Shown: positions 51,892 to 64,000 of the stretch, in pieces
Layout: each line of letters begins with the position of its first letter
How positions within the stretch are numbered: position 1 is the first letter of the stretch
DNA from: Haliclystus octoradiatus
Taxonomy: Eukaryota; Cnidaria; Staurozoa; Stauromedusae; Haliclystidae
DNA length: 64,000 bases
Direction of reading: 5' to 3'
Assembly: GCA_916610825.1 (NCBI GenBank)
Contig: OU744448.1
Coordinates: 16,677,936-16,741,935 of the forward strand
Program-made: the position numbers and the translations under genes
Notes under the pieces: generated by a model
What the model was told of the DNA's origin: nothing
The model's database searches: none
Seen by the model: the letters and a program-made list of their open reading frames with translations, nothing else

Positions 51892-54800
51892 AAGCTTAAT
51901 TCCAAAGGGAATTTGTAATTAACAAAAACAGTTCAAAAAGACCAAAAACAATGCTTAATTGCCAAGGAAATTCGAATTTGATAAAAACAGCTCAAAATGA
52001 CCAAAAACAATGTTTAATTCCCAAGGGAATTCGAATTTGACAAAAACAACTTAAAATGACCAAATACAATGCTTAATTCCCAAGAGAATTCGAATTTGAC
52101 AAAAACAGCTCAAAATGACCAAAAACAATGCTTAATTCCAAAGGGAATTCGGAATTAACAAAATCAGCTCAAAATGACCGAAAACAATGCTGATTTCCTA
52201 AGGGAATTCGAATTTGACAAAAACAGCTCATAATGACCAAAAACAATGCTGAATTCCCAAGGGAATTCGAATTTAACAAAAACAGCTCAAAATGACCAAA
52301 AACAATGCTTAATTCCCAAGGGAAATTTAATTTGACAAAAACAGCTCAAAATGACCAAAAACAATGCTCAATTCTCAAGGGAATTCGAATTTAAGAAAAA
52401 CAGCTCAAAATGACCAAAAACAATGCTTAATTCCCAAGGGAATTCGAATTTGACAAAAACAGCTCAAAATGACCAAAAACAATGCTTAATTCCCAAGGGA
52501 ATTCGAATTTGACAAACACAGCTCAAAATGACCAAAAACAATGCTTAATTCCAAAGGGAATTCGCAATTAACAAAAACAGCTCAAAATGACCAAAAACAA
52601 TGCTTAATTCTCAAGGGAATTCGAATTTGACAAAAACAATTCAAAATGACCAAATACATTGCTTAATTCCCAAGGGAATTCGAATTTGATAAAAACAGCT
52701 CAAAATGACCAAAAACAATGCTTAAATCCCAAGAGACTTCGAATTTGACAAAAACAGCTCATAATGACCAAAAACAATGCTTAATTCCAAAGGAAATTCG
52801 AATTTGATAAAAACAGCTCAAAATAACCAAAAACAATGCTTAATTCCCAAGGGAATTCGAATTTGACAAACACAGCTCAAAATGACCAAAAACAATGCTT
52901 AATTCCAAAGGGAATTCGGAATTAACAAAAACAGCTCAAAATGACCAAAAACAATGCTTAATTCCCAATGGAATTCGACTTTGATAAGAACAGCTCAAAA
53001 TGACCAAAAACAATGCTTAATTCTCAAGGGAATTCGAATTTGACAAAAACAATTCTAAATGACCAAATACATTGCTTAATTCCAAAGGGAAATCGGAATT
53101 AACAAAAACAGCTCAAAATGACCAAAAACATTGCTTAAGTCCTAAGGGAATTCGAATTTGACAACAACAGCTCAAAATGACCAAAAACAATGCTTAAATC
53201 CCAAGGGGATTCGAATTTGATAAAAACAGCTCAAAATGACCAAAAACAATGCTTAAATCCGAAGGGAATTCGAATTTGATGAGAACAACTCGAAATGACC
53301 AAAAAAAATGCTTAATTCCAAAGGGAATTTGGAATTAACAAAAACAGTTCAAAAAGACCAAAAACAATGCTTAATTGCCAAGGAAATTAGAATTTGATAA
53401 AAACAGCTCAAAATGACCAAAAACAATGCTTAATTCCCAAGGGAAATTTAATTTGACAAAAACAGCTCAAAATGACAAAAAACAATGCTTAATTCCCAAG
53501 GGAATTCGAATTTAAGAAAAACAGCTCAAAATGACCAAAAACAATGCTTAATTCCCAAGGGAATTCGAATTTGACAAAAACAGCTCAAAATGACCAAAAA
53601 CAATGCTTAATTCCCAAGGGAATTCGAATTTGACAAACACAGCTCAAAATGACAAAAAACAATGCTTAATTCCAAAGGGAATTCGCAATTAACAAAAACA
53701 GCTCAAAATGACCAAAAACAATGCTTAATTCTCAAGGGAATTCGAATTTGACAAAAACAATTCAAAATGACCAAATACATTGCTTAATTCCCAAGGGAAT
53801 TCGAGTTTGATAAAAACAGCTTAAAATGACCAAAAACAATGCTTAAATCCCAAGAGACTTCGAATTTGACAAAAACAGCTCATAATGACCAAAAACAATG
53901 CTTAATTCCAAAGGAAATTCGAATTTGATAAAAACAGCTCAAAATAACCAAAAACAATGCTTAATTCCCAAGGGAATTCGAATTTGACAAACACAGCTCA
54001 AAATGACCAAAAACAATGCTTAATTCCAAAGGGAATTCGGAATTAACAAAAACAGCTCAAAATGACCAAAAACAATGCTTAATTCCCAATGGAATTCGAC
54101 TTTGATAAGAACAGCTCAAAATGACCAAAAACAATGCTTAATTCTCAAGGGAATTCGAATTTGACAAAAACAATTCTAAATGACCAAATACATTGCTTAA
54201 TTCCAAAGGGAAATCGGAATTAACAAAAACAGCTCAAAATGACCAAAAACATTGCTTAAGTCCTAAGGGAATTCGAATTTGACAACAACAGCTCAAAATG
54301 ACCAAAAACAATGCTTAAATCCCAAGGGGATTCGAATTTGATAAAAACAGCTCAAAATGACCAAAAACAATGCTTAAATCCGAAGGGAATTCGAATTTGA
54401 TGAGAACAACTCGAAATGACCAAAAAAAATGCTTAATTCCAAAGGGAATTTGGAATTAACAAAAACAGTTCAAAAAGACCAAAAACAATGCTTAATTCCC
54501 AAGGGAATTCGAATTTGACAAAAACAGCTCAAAATGACCAAAAACAATGCTTAATTCTCAAGGGAATTCGAATTTGACAAAAACAATTCAAAATCACCAA
54601 ATACATTGCTTAATTCCAAAGGGAAATCGGAATTAACAAAAACAGCTCAAAATGACCAAAAACAATGCTTAATTCCCAAGGGAAATTGAATTTGACAAAA
54701 ACAGCTCAAAATGACCAAAAACAATGCTTAATTCCAAAGGGAATTCGGAATTAACAAAATCAGCTCAAAATGACCGAAAACAATGCTGAATTCCTAAGGG

Positions 54801-57204
54801 AATTCGAATTTGACAAAAACAGCTCATAATGACCAAAAACAATGCTGAATTCCCAAGGGAATTCGAATTTAACAAAAACAGCTCAAAATGACCAAAAACA
54901 ATGCTTAATTCCCAAGGGAAATTTAATTTGACAAAAACAGCTCAAAATGACCAAAAACAATGCTCAATTCTCAAGGGAATTCGAATTTAAGAAAAACAGC
55001 TCAAAATGACCAAAAACAATGCTTAATTCCCAAGGGAATTCGAATTTGACAAAAACAGCTCAAAATGACCAAAAACAATGCTTAATTCCCAAGGGAATTA
55101 GAATTTGACAAACACAGCTCAAAATGACCAAAAACAATGCTTAATTCCAAAGGGAATTCGCAATTAACAAAAACAGCTCAAAATGACCAAAAACAATGCT
55201 TAATTCTCAAGGGAATTCGAATTTGACAAAAACAATTCAAAATGACCAAATACATTGCTTAATTCCCAAGGGAATTCGAATTTGATAAAAACAGCTCAAA
55301 ATGACCAAAAACAATGCTTAAATCCCAAGAGACTTCGAATTTGACAAAAACAGCTCATAATGACCAAAAACAATGCTTAATTCCAAAGGAAATTCGAATT
55401 TGATAAAAACAGCTCAAAATAACCAAAAACAATGCTTAATTCCCAAGGGAATTCGAATTTGACAAACACAGCTCAAAATGACCAAAAACAATGCTTAATT
55501 CCAAAGGGAATTCGGAATTAACAAAAACAGCTCAAAATGACCAAAAACAATGCTTAATTCCCAATGGAATTCGACTTTGATAAAAACAGCTCAAAATGAC
55601 CAAAAACAATGCTTAATTCTCAAGGGAATTCGAATTTGACAAAAACAATTCTAAATGACCAAATACATTGCTTAATTCCAAAGGGAAATCGGAATTAACA
55701 AAAACAGCTCAAAATGACCAAAAACATTGCTTAAGTCCTAAGGGAATTCGAATTTGACAACAACAGCTCAAAATGACCAAAAACAATGCTTAAATCCCAA
55801 GGGGATTCGAATTTGATAAAAACAGCTCAAAATGACCAAAAACAATGCTTAAATCCGAAGGGAATTCGAATTTGATGAAAACAACTCGAAATGACCAAAA
55901 AAAATGCTTAATTCCAAAGGGAATTTGGAATTAACAAAAACAGTTCAAAAAGACCAAAAACAATGCTTAATTGCCAAGGAAATTCGAATTTGATAAAAAC
56001 AGCTCAAAATGACCAAAAACAATGTTTGATTCCCAAGGGAATTCGAATTTGACAAAAACAACTCAAAATGTCCAAATACAATGCTTAATTCCCAAGAGAA
56101 TTCGAATTTGACAAAAAAAGGTCTCAAAATGACCAAAAACAATGCTTAATTCCAAAGGGAATTCGGAATTAACAAAAACAGCTCAAAATGACCAAAAACA
56201 ATGCTTAAATCCCAAGAGACTTCGAATTTGACAAAAACAGCTCATAATGACCAAAAACAATGCTCAATTCCAAAGCGAATTCGAATTTAACAAAAACAAC
56301 TCAAAATGACCAAAAACAATGCTTAATTCCCAAGGGAATTCGAATTTGACAAAAACAGCTCAAAATGACCAAAACAATGCTTAATTCCAAAGGGAATTCG
56401 CAATTAACAAAAACAGCTCAAAATGACCAAAAACAATGCTTAATTCTCAAGGGAATTCGAATTTGACAAAAACAATTCAAAATGACAGAATACATTGCTT
56501 AATTCCCAAGGGAATTCGAATTTGATAAAAACAGCTCAAAATGACCAAAAACAATGCTTAAATCCCAAAAGACTTCGAATTTGACAAAAACAGCTCATAA
56601 TGACCAAAAACAATGCTCAATTCCCAAGGGAATTCGAATTTGAAAAAAACAGCTCAAAATGACCAAATACAATGCTTAATTCACAAGGGAATTCAAATTT
56701 GATAAAAACAGCTCAAAATGACAAAAAACATTGCTTAATTCCCAATGGAAATCGAATTTGACAAAAACAACTCAAAATGACCAAACACAATGCTTAATTC
56801 CCAAGGAAATTCGGAATTAACAAAAACAGCTCAAAGTGACCAAAAACAATGCTTAATTCCCAATGGAATTCGAATTTGATAAAAACAGCTCAAAATGACC
56901 AAAAACAATGCTTAATTCTCAAGGGAATTCGAATTTGACAAAAACAATTCAAAATGACCAAATACATTGCTTAATTCCAAAGGGAAATCGGAATTAACAA
57001 AAACAGCTCAAAATGACCAAAAACAATGCTTAAGTCCTAAGGGAATTCGAATTTGACAACAACAGCTCAAAATGACCAAAAACAATGCTTAAATCTCAAG
57101 GGAATTCGAATTTGATAAAAACAGCTCAAAATGACCAAAAACAATGCTTAAATCCGAAGGGAATTTGAATTTGAAAAAAACAACTCGAAATGTACAAAAA
57201 AAAA
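51892..57204 (+). repeat. Domain B block 23, 5,313 bp (90 monomers + 3)
   Basis: One full period of the 5,313-bp tandem duplication measured between HindIII landmarks. It includes a 1,121-bp internal duplication (52,284-54,497) and the tandem junction at about 54,692. Confidence 0.88.
52284..54497 (+). repeat. 1,121-bp (19-monomer) local tandem duplication
   Basis: About 52,284-53,404 and 53,405-54,497 match at an offset of 1,121 bp (AAATAACC 52821/53942). The pair recurs at about 57,597-59,810 through the 5,313-bp duplication, so it is older than that event. Confidence 0.87.
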
Positions 57205-60200
57205 AAGCTTAATTCCAAAGGGAATTTGTAATTAACAAAAACAGTTCAAAAAGACCAAAAACAATGCTTAATTGCCAAGGAAATTCGAATTTGATAAAAA
57301 CAGCTCAAAATGACCAAAAACAATGTTTAATTCCCAAGGGAATTCGAATTTGACAAAAACAACTTAAAATGACCAAATACAATGCTTAATTCCCAAGAGA
57401 ATTCGAATTTGACAAAAACAGCTCAAAATGACCAAAAACAATGCTTAATTCCAAAGGGAATTCGGAATTAACAAAATCAGCTCAAAATGACCGAAAACAA
57501 TGCTGATTTCCTAAGGGAATTCGAATTTGACAAAAACAGCTCATAATGACCAAAAACAATGCTGAATTCCCAAGGGAATTCGAATTTAACAAAAACAGCT
57601 CAAAATGACCAAAAACAATGCTTAATTCCCAAGGGAAATTTAATTTGACAAAAACAGCTCAAAATGACCAAAAACAATGCTCAATTCTCAAGGGAATTCG
57701 AATTTAAGAAAAACAGCTCAAAATGACCAAAAACAATGCTTAATTCCCAAGGGAATTCGAATTTGACAAAAACAGCTCAAAATGACCAAAAACAATGCTT
57801 AATTCCCAAGGGAATTCGAATTTGACAAACACAGCTCAAAATGACCAAAAACAATGCTTAATTCCAAAGGGAATTCGCAATTAACAAAAACAGCTCAAAA
57901 TGACCAAAAACAATGCTTAATTCTCAAGGGAATTCGAATTTGACAAAAACAATTCAAAATGACCAAATACATTGCTTAATTCCCAAGGGAATTCGAATTT
58001 GATAAAAACAGCTCAAAATGACCAAAAACAATGCTTAAATCCCAAGAGACTTCGAATTTGACAAAAACAGCTCATAATGACCAAAAACAATGCTTAATTC
58101 CAAAGGAAATTCGAATTTGATAAAAACAGCTCAAAATAACCAAAAACAATGCTTAATTCCCAAGGGAATTCGAATTTGACAAACACAGCTCAAAATGACC
58201 AAAAACAATGCTTAATTCCAAAGGGAATTCGGAATTAACAAAAACAGCTCAAAATGACCAAAAACAATGCTTAATTCCCAATGGAATTCGACTTTGATAA
58301 GAACAGCTCAAAATGACCAAAAACAATGCTTAATTCTCAAGGGAATTCGAATTTGACAAAAACAATTCTAAATGACCAAATACATTGCTTAATTCCAAAG
58401 GGAAATCGGAATTAACAAAAACAGCTCAAAATGACCAAAAACATTGCTTAAGTCCTAAGGGAATTCGAATTTGACAACAACAGCTCAAAATGACCAAAAA
58501 CAATGCTTAAATCCCAAGGGGATTCGAATTTGATAAAAACAGCTCAAAATGACCAAAAACAATGCTTAAATCCGAAGGGAATTCGAATTTGATGAGAACA
58601 ACTCGAAATGACCAAAAAAAATGCTTAATTCCAAAGGGAATTTGGAATTAACAAAAACAGTTCAAAAAGACCAAAAACAATGCTTAATTGCCAAGGAAAT
58701 TAGAATTTGATAAAAACAGCTCAAAATGACCAAAAACAATGCTTAATTCCCAAGGGAAATTTAATTTGACAAAAACAGCTCAAAATGACCAAAAACAATG
58801 CTCAATTCTCAAGGGAATTCGAATTTAAGAAAAACAGCTCAAAATGACCAAAAACAATGCTTAATTCCCAAGGGAATTCGAATTTGACAAAAACAGCTCA
58901 AAATGACCAAAAACAATGCTTAATTCCCAAGGGAATTCGAATTTGACAAACACAGCTCAAAATGACAAAAAACAATGCTTAATTCCAAAGGGAATTCGCA
59001 ATTAACAAAAACAGCTCAAAATGACCAAAAACAATGCTTAATTCTCAAGGGAATTCGAATTTGACAAAAACAATTCAAAATGACCAAATACATTGCTTAA
59101 TTCCCAAGGGAATTCGAGTTTGATAAAAACAGCTTAAAATGACCAAAAACAATGCTTAAATCCCAAGAGACTTCGAATTTGACAAAAACAGCTCATAATG
59201 ACCAAAAACAATGCTTAATTCCAAAGGAAATTCGAATTTGATAAAAACAGCTCAAAATAACCAAAAACAATGCTTAATTCCCAAGGGAATTCGAATTTGA
59301 CAAACACAGCTCAAAATGACCAAAAACAATGCTTAATTCCAAAGGGAATTCGGAATTAACAAAAACAGCTCAAAATGACCAAAAACAATGCTTAATTCCC
59401 AATGGAATTCGACTTTGATAAGAACAGCTCAAAATGACCAAAAACAATGCTTAATTCTCAAGGGAATTCGAATTTGACAAAAACAATTCTAAATGACCAA
59501 ATACATTGCTTAATTCCAAAGGGAAATCGGAATTAACAAAAACAGCTCAAAATGACCAAAAACATTGCTTAAGTCCTAAGGGAATTCGAATTTGACAACA
59601 ACAGCTCAAAATGACCAAAAACAATGCTTAAATCCCAAGGGGATTCGAATTTGATAAAAACAGCTCAAAATGACCAAAAACAATGCTTAAATCCGAAGGG
59701 AATTCGAATTTGATGAGAACAACTCGAAATGACCAAAAAAAATGCTTAATTCCAAAGGGAATTTGGAATTAACAAAAACAGTTCAAAAAGACCAAAAACA
59801 ATGCTTAATTCCCAAGGGAATTCGAATTTGACAAAAACAGCTCAAAATGACCAAAAACAATGCTTAATTCTCAAGGGAATTCGAATTTGACAAAAACAAT
59901 TCAAAATCACCAAATACATTGCTTAATTCCAAAGGGAAATCGGAATTAACAAAAACAGCTCAAAATGACCAAAAACAATGCTTAATTCCCAAGGGAAATT
60001 GAATTTGACAAAAACAGCTCAAAATGACCAAAAACAATGCTCAATTCTCAAGGGAATTCGAATTTAAGAAAAACAGCTCAAAATGACCAAAAACAATGCT
60101 TAATTCCCAAGGGAATTCGAATTTGACAAAAACAGCTCAAAATGACCAAAAACAATGCTTAATTCTCAAGGGAATTCGAATTTGACAAAAACAATTCAAA

Positions 60201-63200
60201 ATGACCAAATACATTGCTTAATTCCAAAGGGAAATCGGAATTAACAAAAACAGCTCAAAATGACCAAAAACAATGCTTAAGTCCTAAGGGAATTCGAATT
60301 TGACAACAACAGCTCAAAACGACCAAAAACAATGCTTAAATCCCAAGGGAATTCGAATTTGATAAAAACAGCTCAAAATGACCAAAAACAATGCTTAATT
60401 CCCAAGGGAATTCGAATTTGACAAAAACAGCTCAAAATGACAAAAAACAATGTTTAATTCCAAAGGGAATTCGCAATTAACAAAAACAGCTCAAAATGAC
60501 CAAAAACAATGCTTAATTCCAAAGGGAATTCGCAATTAACAAAAACAGCTCAAAATGACCAAAAACAATGCTTAATTCTCAAGGAAATTCGAATTTGACA
60601 AAAACAATTCAAAATGACCGAATACATTGCTTAATTCCCAAGGGAAATCGAATTTGATAAAAACAGCTCAAAATGACCAAAAACAATGCTTAAATCCCAA
60701 AAGACTTCGAATTTGACAAAAACAGCTCATAATGACCAAAAACAATGCTCAAATTCCCAAGGGAATTCGAATTTGAAAAAAACAGCTCAAAATGACCAAA
60801 TACAATGCTTAATTCACAAGGGAATTCGAATTTGATAAAAACAGCTCAAAATGACAAAAAACATTGCTTAATTCCCAAGGGAAATCGAATTTGACAAAAA
60901 CAACTCAAAATGACCAAACACAATGCTTAATTCCCAAGGAAATTCGGAATTAACAAAAACAGCTCAAAGTGACCAAAAACAATGCTTAATTCCCAATGGA
61001 ATTCGAATTTGATAAAAACAGCTCAAAATGACCAAAAACAATGTTTAATTCCCAAGGGAATTCGAATTTGACAAAAACAACTTAAAATGACCAAATACAA
61101 TGCTTAATTCCCAAGAGAATTCGAATGTGACAAAAACAGCTCAAAATGACCAAAAACAATGCTTAATTCCAAAGGGAATTCGGAATTAACAAAATCAGCT
61201 CAAAATGACCGAAAACAATGCTGAATTCCTAAGGGAATTCGAATTTGACAAAAACAGCTCATAATGACCAAAAACAATGCTGAATTTCCAAGGGAATTCG
61301 AATTTAACAAAAACAGCTCAAAATGACCAAAAACAATGCTTAATTCCCAAGGGAAATTTAATTTGACAAAAACAGCTCAAAATGACCAAAAACAATGCTC
61401 AATTCCCAAGGGAATTCGAATTTAAGAAAAACAGCTCAAAATGACCAAAAACAATGCTTAATTCCCAAGGGAATTCGAATTTGACAAAAACAGCTCAAAA
61501 TGACCAAAAACAATGCTTAATTCCCAAGGGAATTAGAATTTGACAAACACAGCTCAAAATGACCAAAAACAATGCTTAATTCCAAAGGGAATTCGCAATT
61601 AACAAAAACAGCTCAAAATGACCAAAAACAATGCTTAATTCTCAAGGGAATTCGAATTTGACAAAAACAATTCAAAATGACCAAATACATTGCTTAATTC
61701 CCAAGGGAATTCGAATTTGATAAAAACAGCTCAAAATGACCAAAAACAATGCTTAAATCCCAAGAGACTTCGAATTTGACAAAAACAGCTCATAATGACC
61801 AAAAACAATGCTTAATTCCAAAGGAAATTCGAATTTGATAAAAACAGCTCAAAATAACCAAAAACAATGCTTAATTCCCAAGGGAATTCGAATTTGACAA
61901 ACACAGCTCAAAATGACCAAAAACAATGCTTAATTCCAAAGGGAATTCGAAATTAACAAAAACAGCTCAAAATGACCAAAAACAATGCTTAATTCCCTAT
62001 GGAATTCGACTTTGATAAAAACAGCTCAAAATGACCAAAAACGATGCTTAATTCTCAAGGGAATTCGAATTTGACAAAAACAATTCTAAATGACCAAATA
62101 CATTGCTTAATTCCAAAGGGAAATCGGAATTAACAAAAACAGCTCAAAATGACCAAAAACATTGCTTAAGTCCTAAGGGAATTCGAATTTGACAACAACA
62201 GCTCAAAATGACCAAAAACAATGCTTAAATCCGAAGGGAATTCGAATTTGACAAAAACAGCTCAAAATGACCAAAAACAATGCTCAATTCTCAAGGGAAT
62301 TCGAATTTGACAAAAACAATTCAAAATGACCAAATACATTGCTTAATTCCCAAGGGAATTCGAATTTGATAAAAACAGCTCAAAATGACCAAAAACAATG
62401 CTTAATTCCCAAGGGAATTCGAATTTGACAAAAACAGCTCAAAATGACCAAAAACAATGCTTAATTCTCAAGGGAATTCGAATTTGACAAAAACAATTCA
62501 AAATCACCAAATACATTGCTTAATTCCAAAGGGAAATCGGAATTAACAAAAACAGCTCAAAATGACCAAAAACAATGCTTAATTCCCAAGGGAAATTGAA
62601 TTTGACAAAAACAGCTCAAAATGACCAAAAACAATGCTCAATTCTCAAGGGAATTCGAATTTAAGAAAAACAGCTCAAAATGACCAAAAACAATGCTTAA
62701 TTCCCAAGGGAATTCGAATTTGACAAAAACAGCTCAAAATGACCAAAAACAATGCTTAATTCTCAAGGGAATTCGAATTTGACAAAAACAATTCAAAATG
62801 ACCAAATACATTGCTTAATTCCAAAGGGAAATCGGAATTAACAAAAACAGCTCAAAATGACCAAAAACAATGCTTAAGTCCTAAGGGAATTCGAATTTGA
62901 CAACAACAGCTCAAAACGACCAAAAACAATGCTTAAATCCCAAGGGAATTCGAATTTGATAAAAACAGCTCAAAATGACCAAAAACAATGCTTAATTCCC
63001 AAGGGAATTCGAATTTGACAAAAACAGCTCAAAATGACAAAAAACAATGTTTAATTCCAAAGGGAATTCGCAATTAACAAAAACAGCTCAAAATGACCAA
63101 AAACAATGCTTAATTCCAAAGGGAATTCGCAATTAACAAAAACAGCTCAAAATGACCAAAAACAATGCTTAATTCTCAAGGAAATTCGAATTTGACAAAA

Positions 63201-63934
63201 ACAATTCAAAATGACCGAATACATTGCTTAATTCCCAAGGGAAATCGAATTTGATAAAAACAGCTCAAAATGACCAAAAACAATGCTTAAATCCCAAAAG
63301 ACTTCGAATTTGACAAAAACAGCTCATAATGACCAAAAACAATGCTCAAATTCCCAAGGGAATTCGAATTTGAAAAAAACAGCTCAAAATGACCAAATAC
63401 AATGCTTAATTCACAAGGGAATTCGAATTTGATAAAAACAGCTCAAAATGACAAAAAACATTGCTTAATTCCCAAGGGAAATCGAATTTGACAAAAACAA
63501 CTCAAAATGACCAAACACAATGCTTAATTCCCAAGGAAATTCGGAATTAACAAAAACAGCTCAAAGTGACCAAAAACAATGCTTAATTCCCAATGGAATT
63601 CGAATTTGATAAAAACAGCTCAAAATGACCAAAAACAATGCTTAATTCTCAAGGGAATTCGAATTTGACAAAAACAATTCAAAATGACCAAATACATTGC
63701 TTAATTCCAAAGGGAAATCGGAATTAACAAAAACAGCTCAAAATGACCAAAAACAATGCTTAAGTCCTAAGGGAATTCGAATTTGACAACAACAGCTCAA
63801 AATGACCCAAAACAATGCTTAAATCCCAAGGGAATTCGAATTTGATAAAAACAGCTCAAAATGACCAAAAACAATGCTTAAATCCGAAGGGAATTTGAAT
63901 TTGAAAAAAACAACTCGAAATGTACAAAAAAAAA
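57205..63934 (+). repeat. Domain B block 24, 6,730 bp (114 monomers + 4)
   Basis: Longest HindIII interval. The landmark is missing where it would be expected at about 60.9-61.0 kb because about seven monomers, including the long A-tract monomer, have been lost at about 61,020. Confidence 0.86.
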
Positions 63935-64000
63935 AAGCTTAATTCCAAAGGGAATTTGTAATTAACAAAAACAGTTCAAAAAGACCAAAAACAATGCTTA
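61010..64000 (+). repeat. Distant copy of 46,250-49,240 (offset 14,760)
   Basis: Matches 46,250-49,240 base for base at a constant offset of 14,760 bp across nearly 3 kb, including ACGATGCTTAATTC at 47,281/62,041. I noticed three differences (about 46,640/61,400, 47,238/61,998 and 47,904/62,664). The match runs to the end of the window, so the full copy may be longer. Confidence 0.88.
63935..64000 (+). repeat. Partial HOR block at right edge
   Basis: HindIII landmark at 63,935 with TGTACA and A11, identical in type to that at 49,175 (offset 14,760). The array runs on past the window. Confidence 0.85.

Larger units (their letters stand above)
49380..60005 (+). repeat. 5,313-bp (90-monomer) tandem duplication
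   Basis: About 49,380-54,692 and 54,693-60,005 are adjacent copies (GGTCTC 50807/56120, HindIII 51892/57205, AAATCACC 54591/59904). They differ at only a few places, such as AAAGCGAATTC at about 56,275 and the patch at 53,477-53,496. This is the longest clean tandem HOR pair in domain B. Confidence 0.9.
1..64000 (+). repeat. 59-bp satellite array, whole window
   Basis: The entire window is a head-to-tail array of a 59-bp monomer, about 1,085 copies, with no inversion and no foreign sequence seen. Successive copies begin with ACAATGCTTAATT (for example at 1, 60, 119 and 1005), then carry a CCAAGGG core, GAATTCGAATTTGAC, an A-tract, AGCTCAAAATGACC and a second A-tract. Copies differ from the consensus by a few substitutions and rarely by 1-2 bp of length. 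No reading frame longer than about 65 codons is open on either strand. This is typical of eukaryotic heterochromatic satellite DNA. Chromosomal location and species cannot be told from the sequence. I see no promoter, terminator, origin or RNA gene anywhere in it. Confidence 0.98.
42750..64000 (+). repeat. Transition zone and domain B: diverged HOR array
   Basis: From about 43.4 kb, variants absent from domain A appear: AAAACGACC (43786, 45143, 48150, 60320, 62912), GACCGAATAC, AACAACTTAAAATG in place of AACAACTTTAAATG, AAAATAACC, AAAATCAGCTC, TTCGACTTTGAT, and TGTACA before the long A-tract. The GTGATAAAAAC landmark of domain A is lost (the equivalent monomer reads TTTGATAAAAAC). HindIII landmarks become sparse (1359, 1950, 3012, 2717, 5313 and 6730 bp apart). 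Domain B is thus a separately homogenised derivative of the same satellite. The change is gradual across 42.75-46.2 kb. Confidence 0.85.

Noticed and set aside
1-64000. CRISPR array (regular repeats with variable parts)
   Set aside because: There are no unique spacers: the whole 59-bp unit is repeated, variation is by scattered substitution, and there are no cas genes. This is a satellite array.
1-64000. Bacterial or phage features such as promoters, ribosome binding sites, terminators or origins
   Set aside because: AAGGG motifs and short inverted repeats occur once per monomer as part of the satellite and have no genes beside them.

Overview
The window is one uninterrupted satellite-DNA array. 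From base 1 to base 64,000 it consists of head-to-tail copies of a 59-bp monomer, about 1,085 of them, all in the same orientation. I found no gene, tRNA, rRNA, CRISPR array, transposon or other non-satellite segment on either strand. The consensus monomer (seen intact at 1005-1063) is about 66% A+T, with 27 A, 12 T, 8 G and 12 C on the + strand. It holds one EcoRI site (GAATTC), overlapping short palindromes and three A-tracts about one helical turn apart. A satellite of this size and order points to eukaryotic heterochromatin (pericentromeric, centromeric, subtelomeric or an interstitial knob). I cannot name the species. The 59-bp length recalls the Vicia faba FokI satellite, but I noticed no GGATG (FokI) site, so I do not claim that identity.

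Above the monomer there is a higher-order repeat (HOR). The best landmark is a variant monomer whose A-tract has grown to 10 or 11 A and which then reads AAGCTT (a HindIII site). It occurs 25 times and cuts the window into blocks of mostly 2.1-2.7 kb (36-45 monomers). Two block types can be told apart. Type I has A10 and is mostly 2,419 bp (41 monomers). Type II has A11 and runs 2,124, 2,301, 2,478 or 2,658 bp, i.e. 36, 39, 42 or 45 monomers, in steps of three monomers (177 bp). A type I plus a type II block gives a 5,077-bp HOR that recurs several times.

Layout. Domain A (1 to about 42.75 kb) is built from these blocks by nested tandem duplication: a 3,305-bp displaced repeat at 1-5.6 kb; 5,077-bp periods at about 2.2-16.6 kb; a 2,124-bp tandem duplication at 14.5-18.75 kb; an 11,980-bp superblock duplicated in tandem at about 14.4-26.4 and 26.4-38.2 kb; and a 5,370-bp duplication at 32.85-43.35 kb. 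A transition zone (about 42.75-45.5 kb) holds a 1,359-bp tandem duplication. Domain B (about 44.5-64 kb) uses related but distinct monomers and has its own units: a 3,012-bp tandem pair, a 5,313-bp tandem pair containing 1,121-bp sub-duplications, and a segment repeated 14,760 bp apart.

Copies of each duplicated segment differ by only scattered single bases, and the junctions I examined keep the 59-bp register. The array therefore looks recently and repeatedly expanded by unequal homologous exchange, with short patches resembling gene conversion. Coordinates of duplication edges are by-eye estimates, usually good to within one monomer; the landmark positions (HindIII, GGTCTC) were counted directly.
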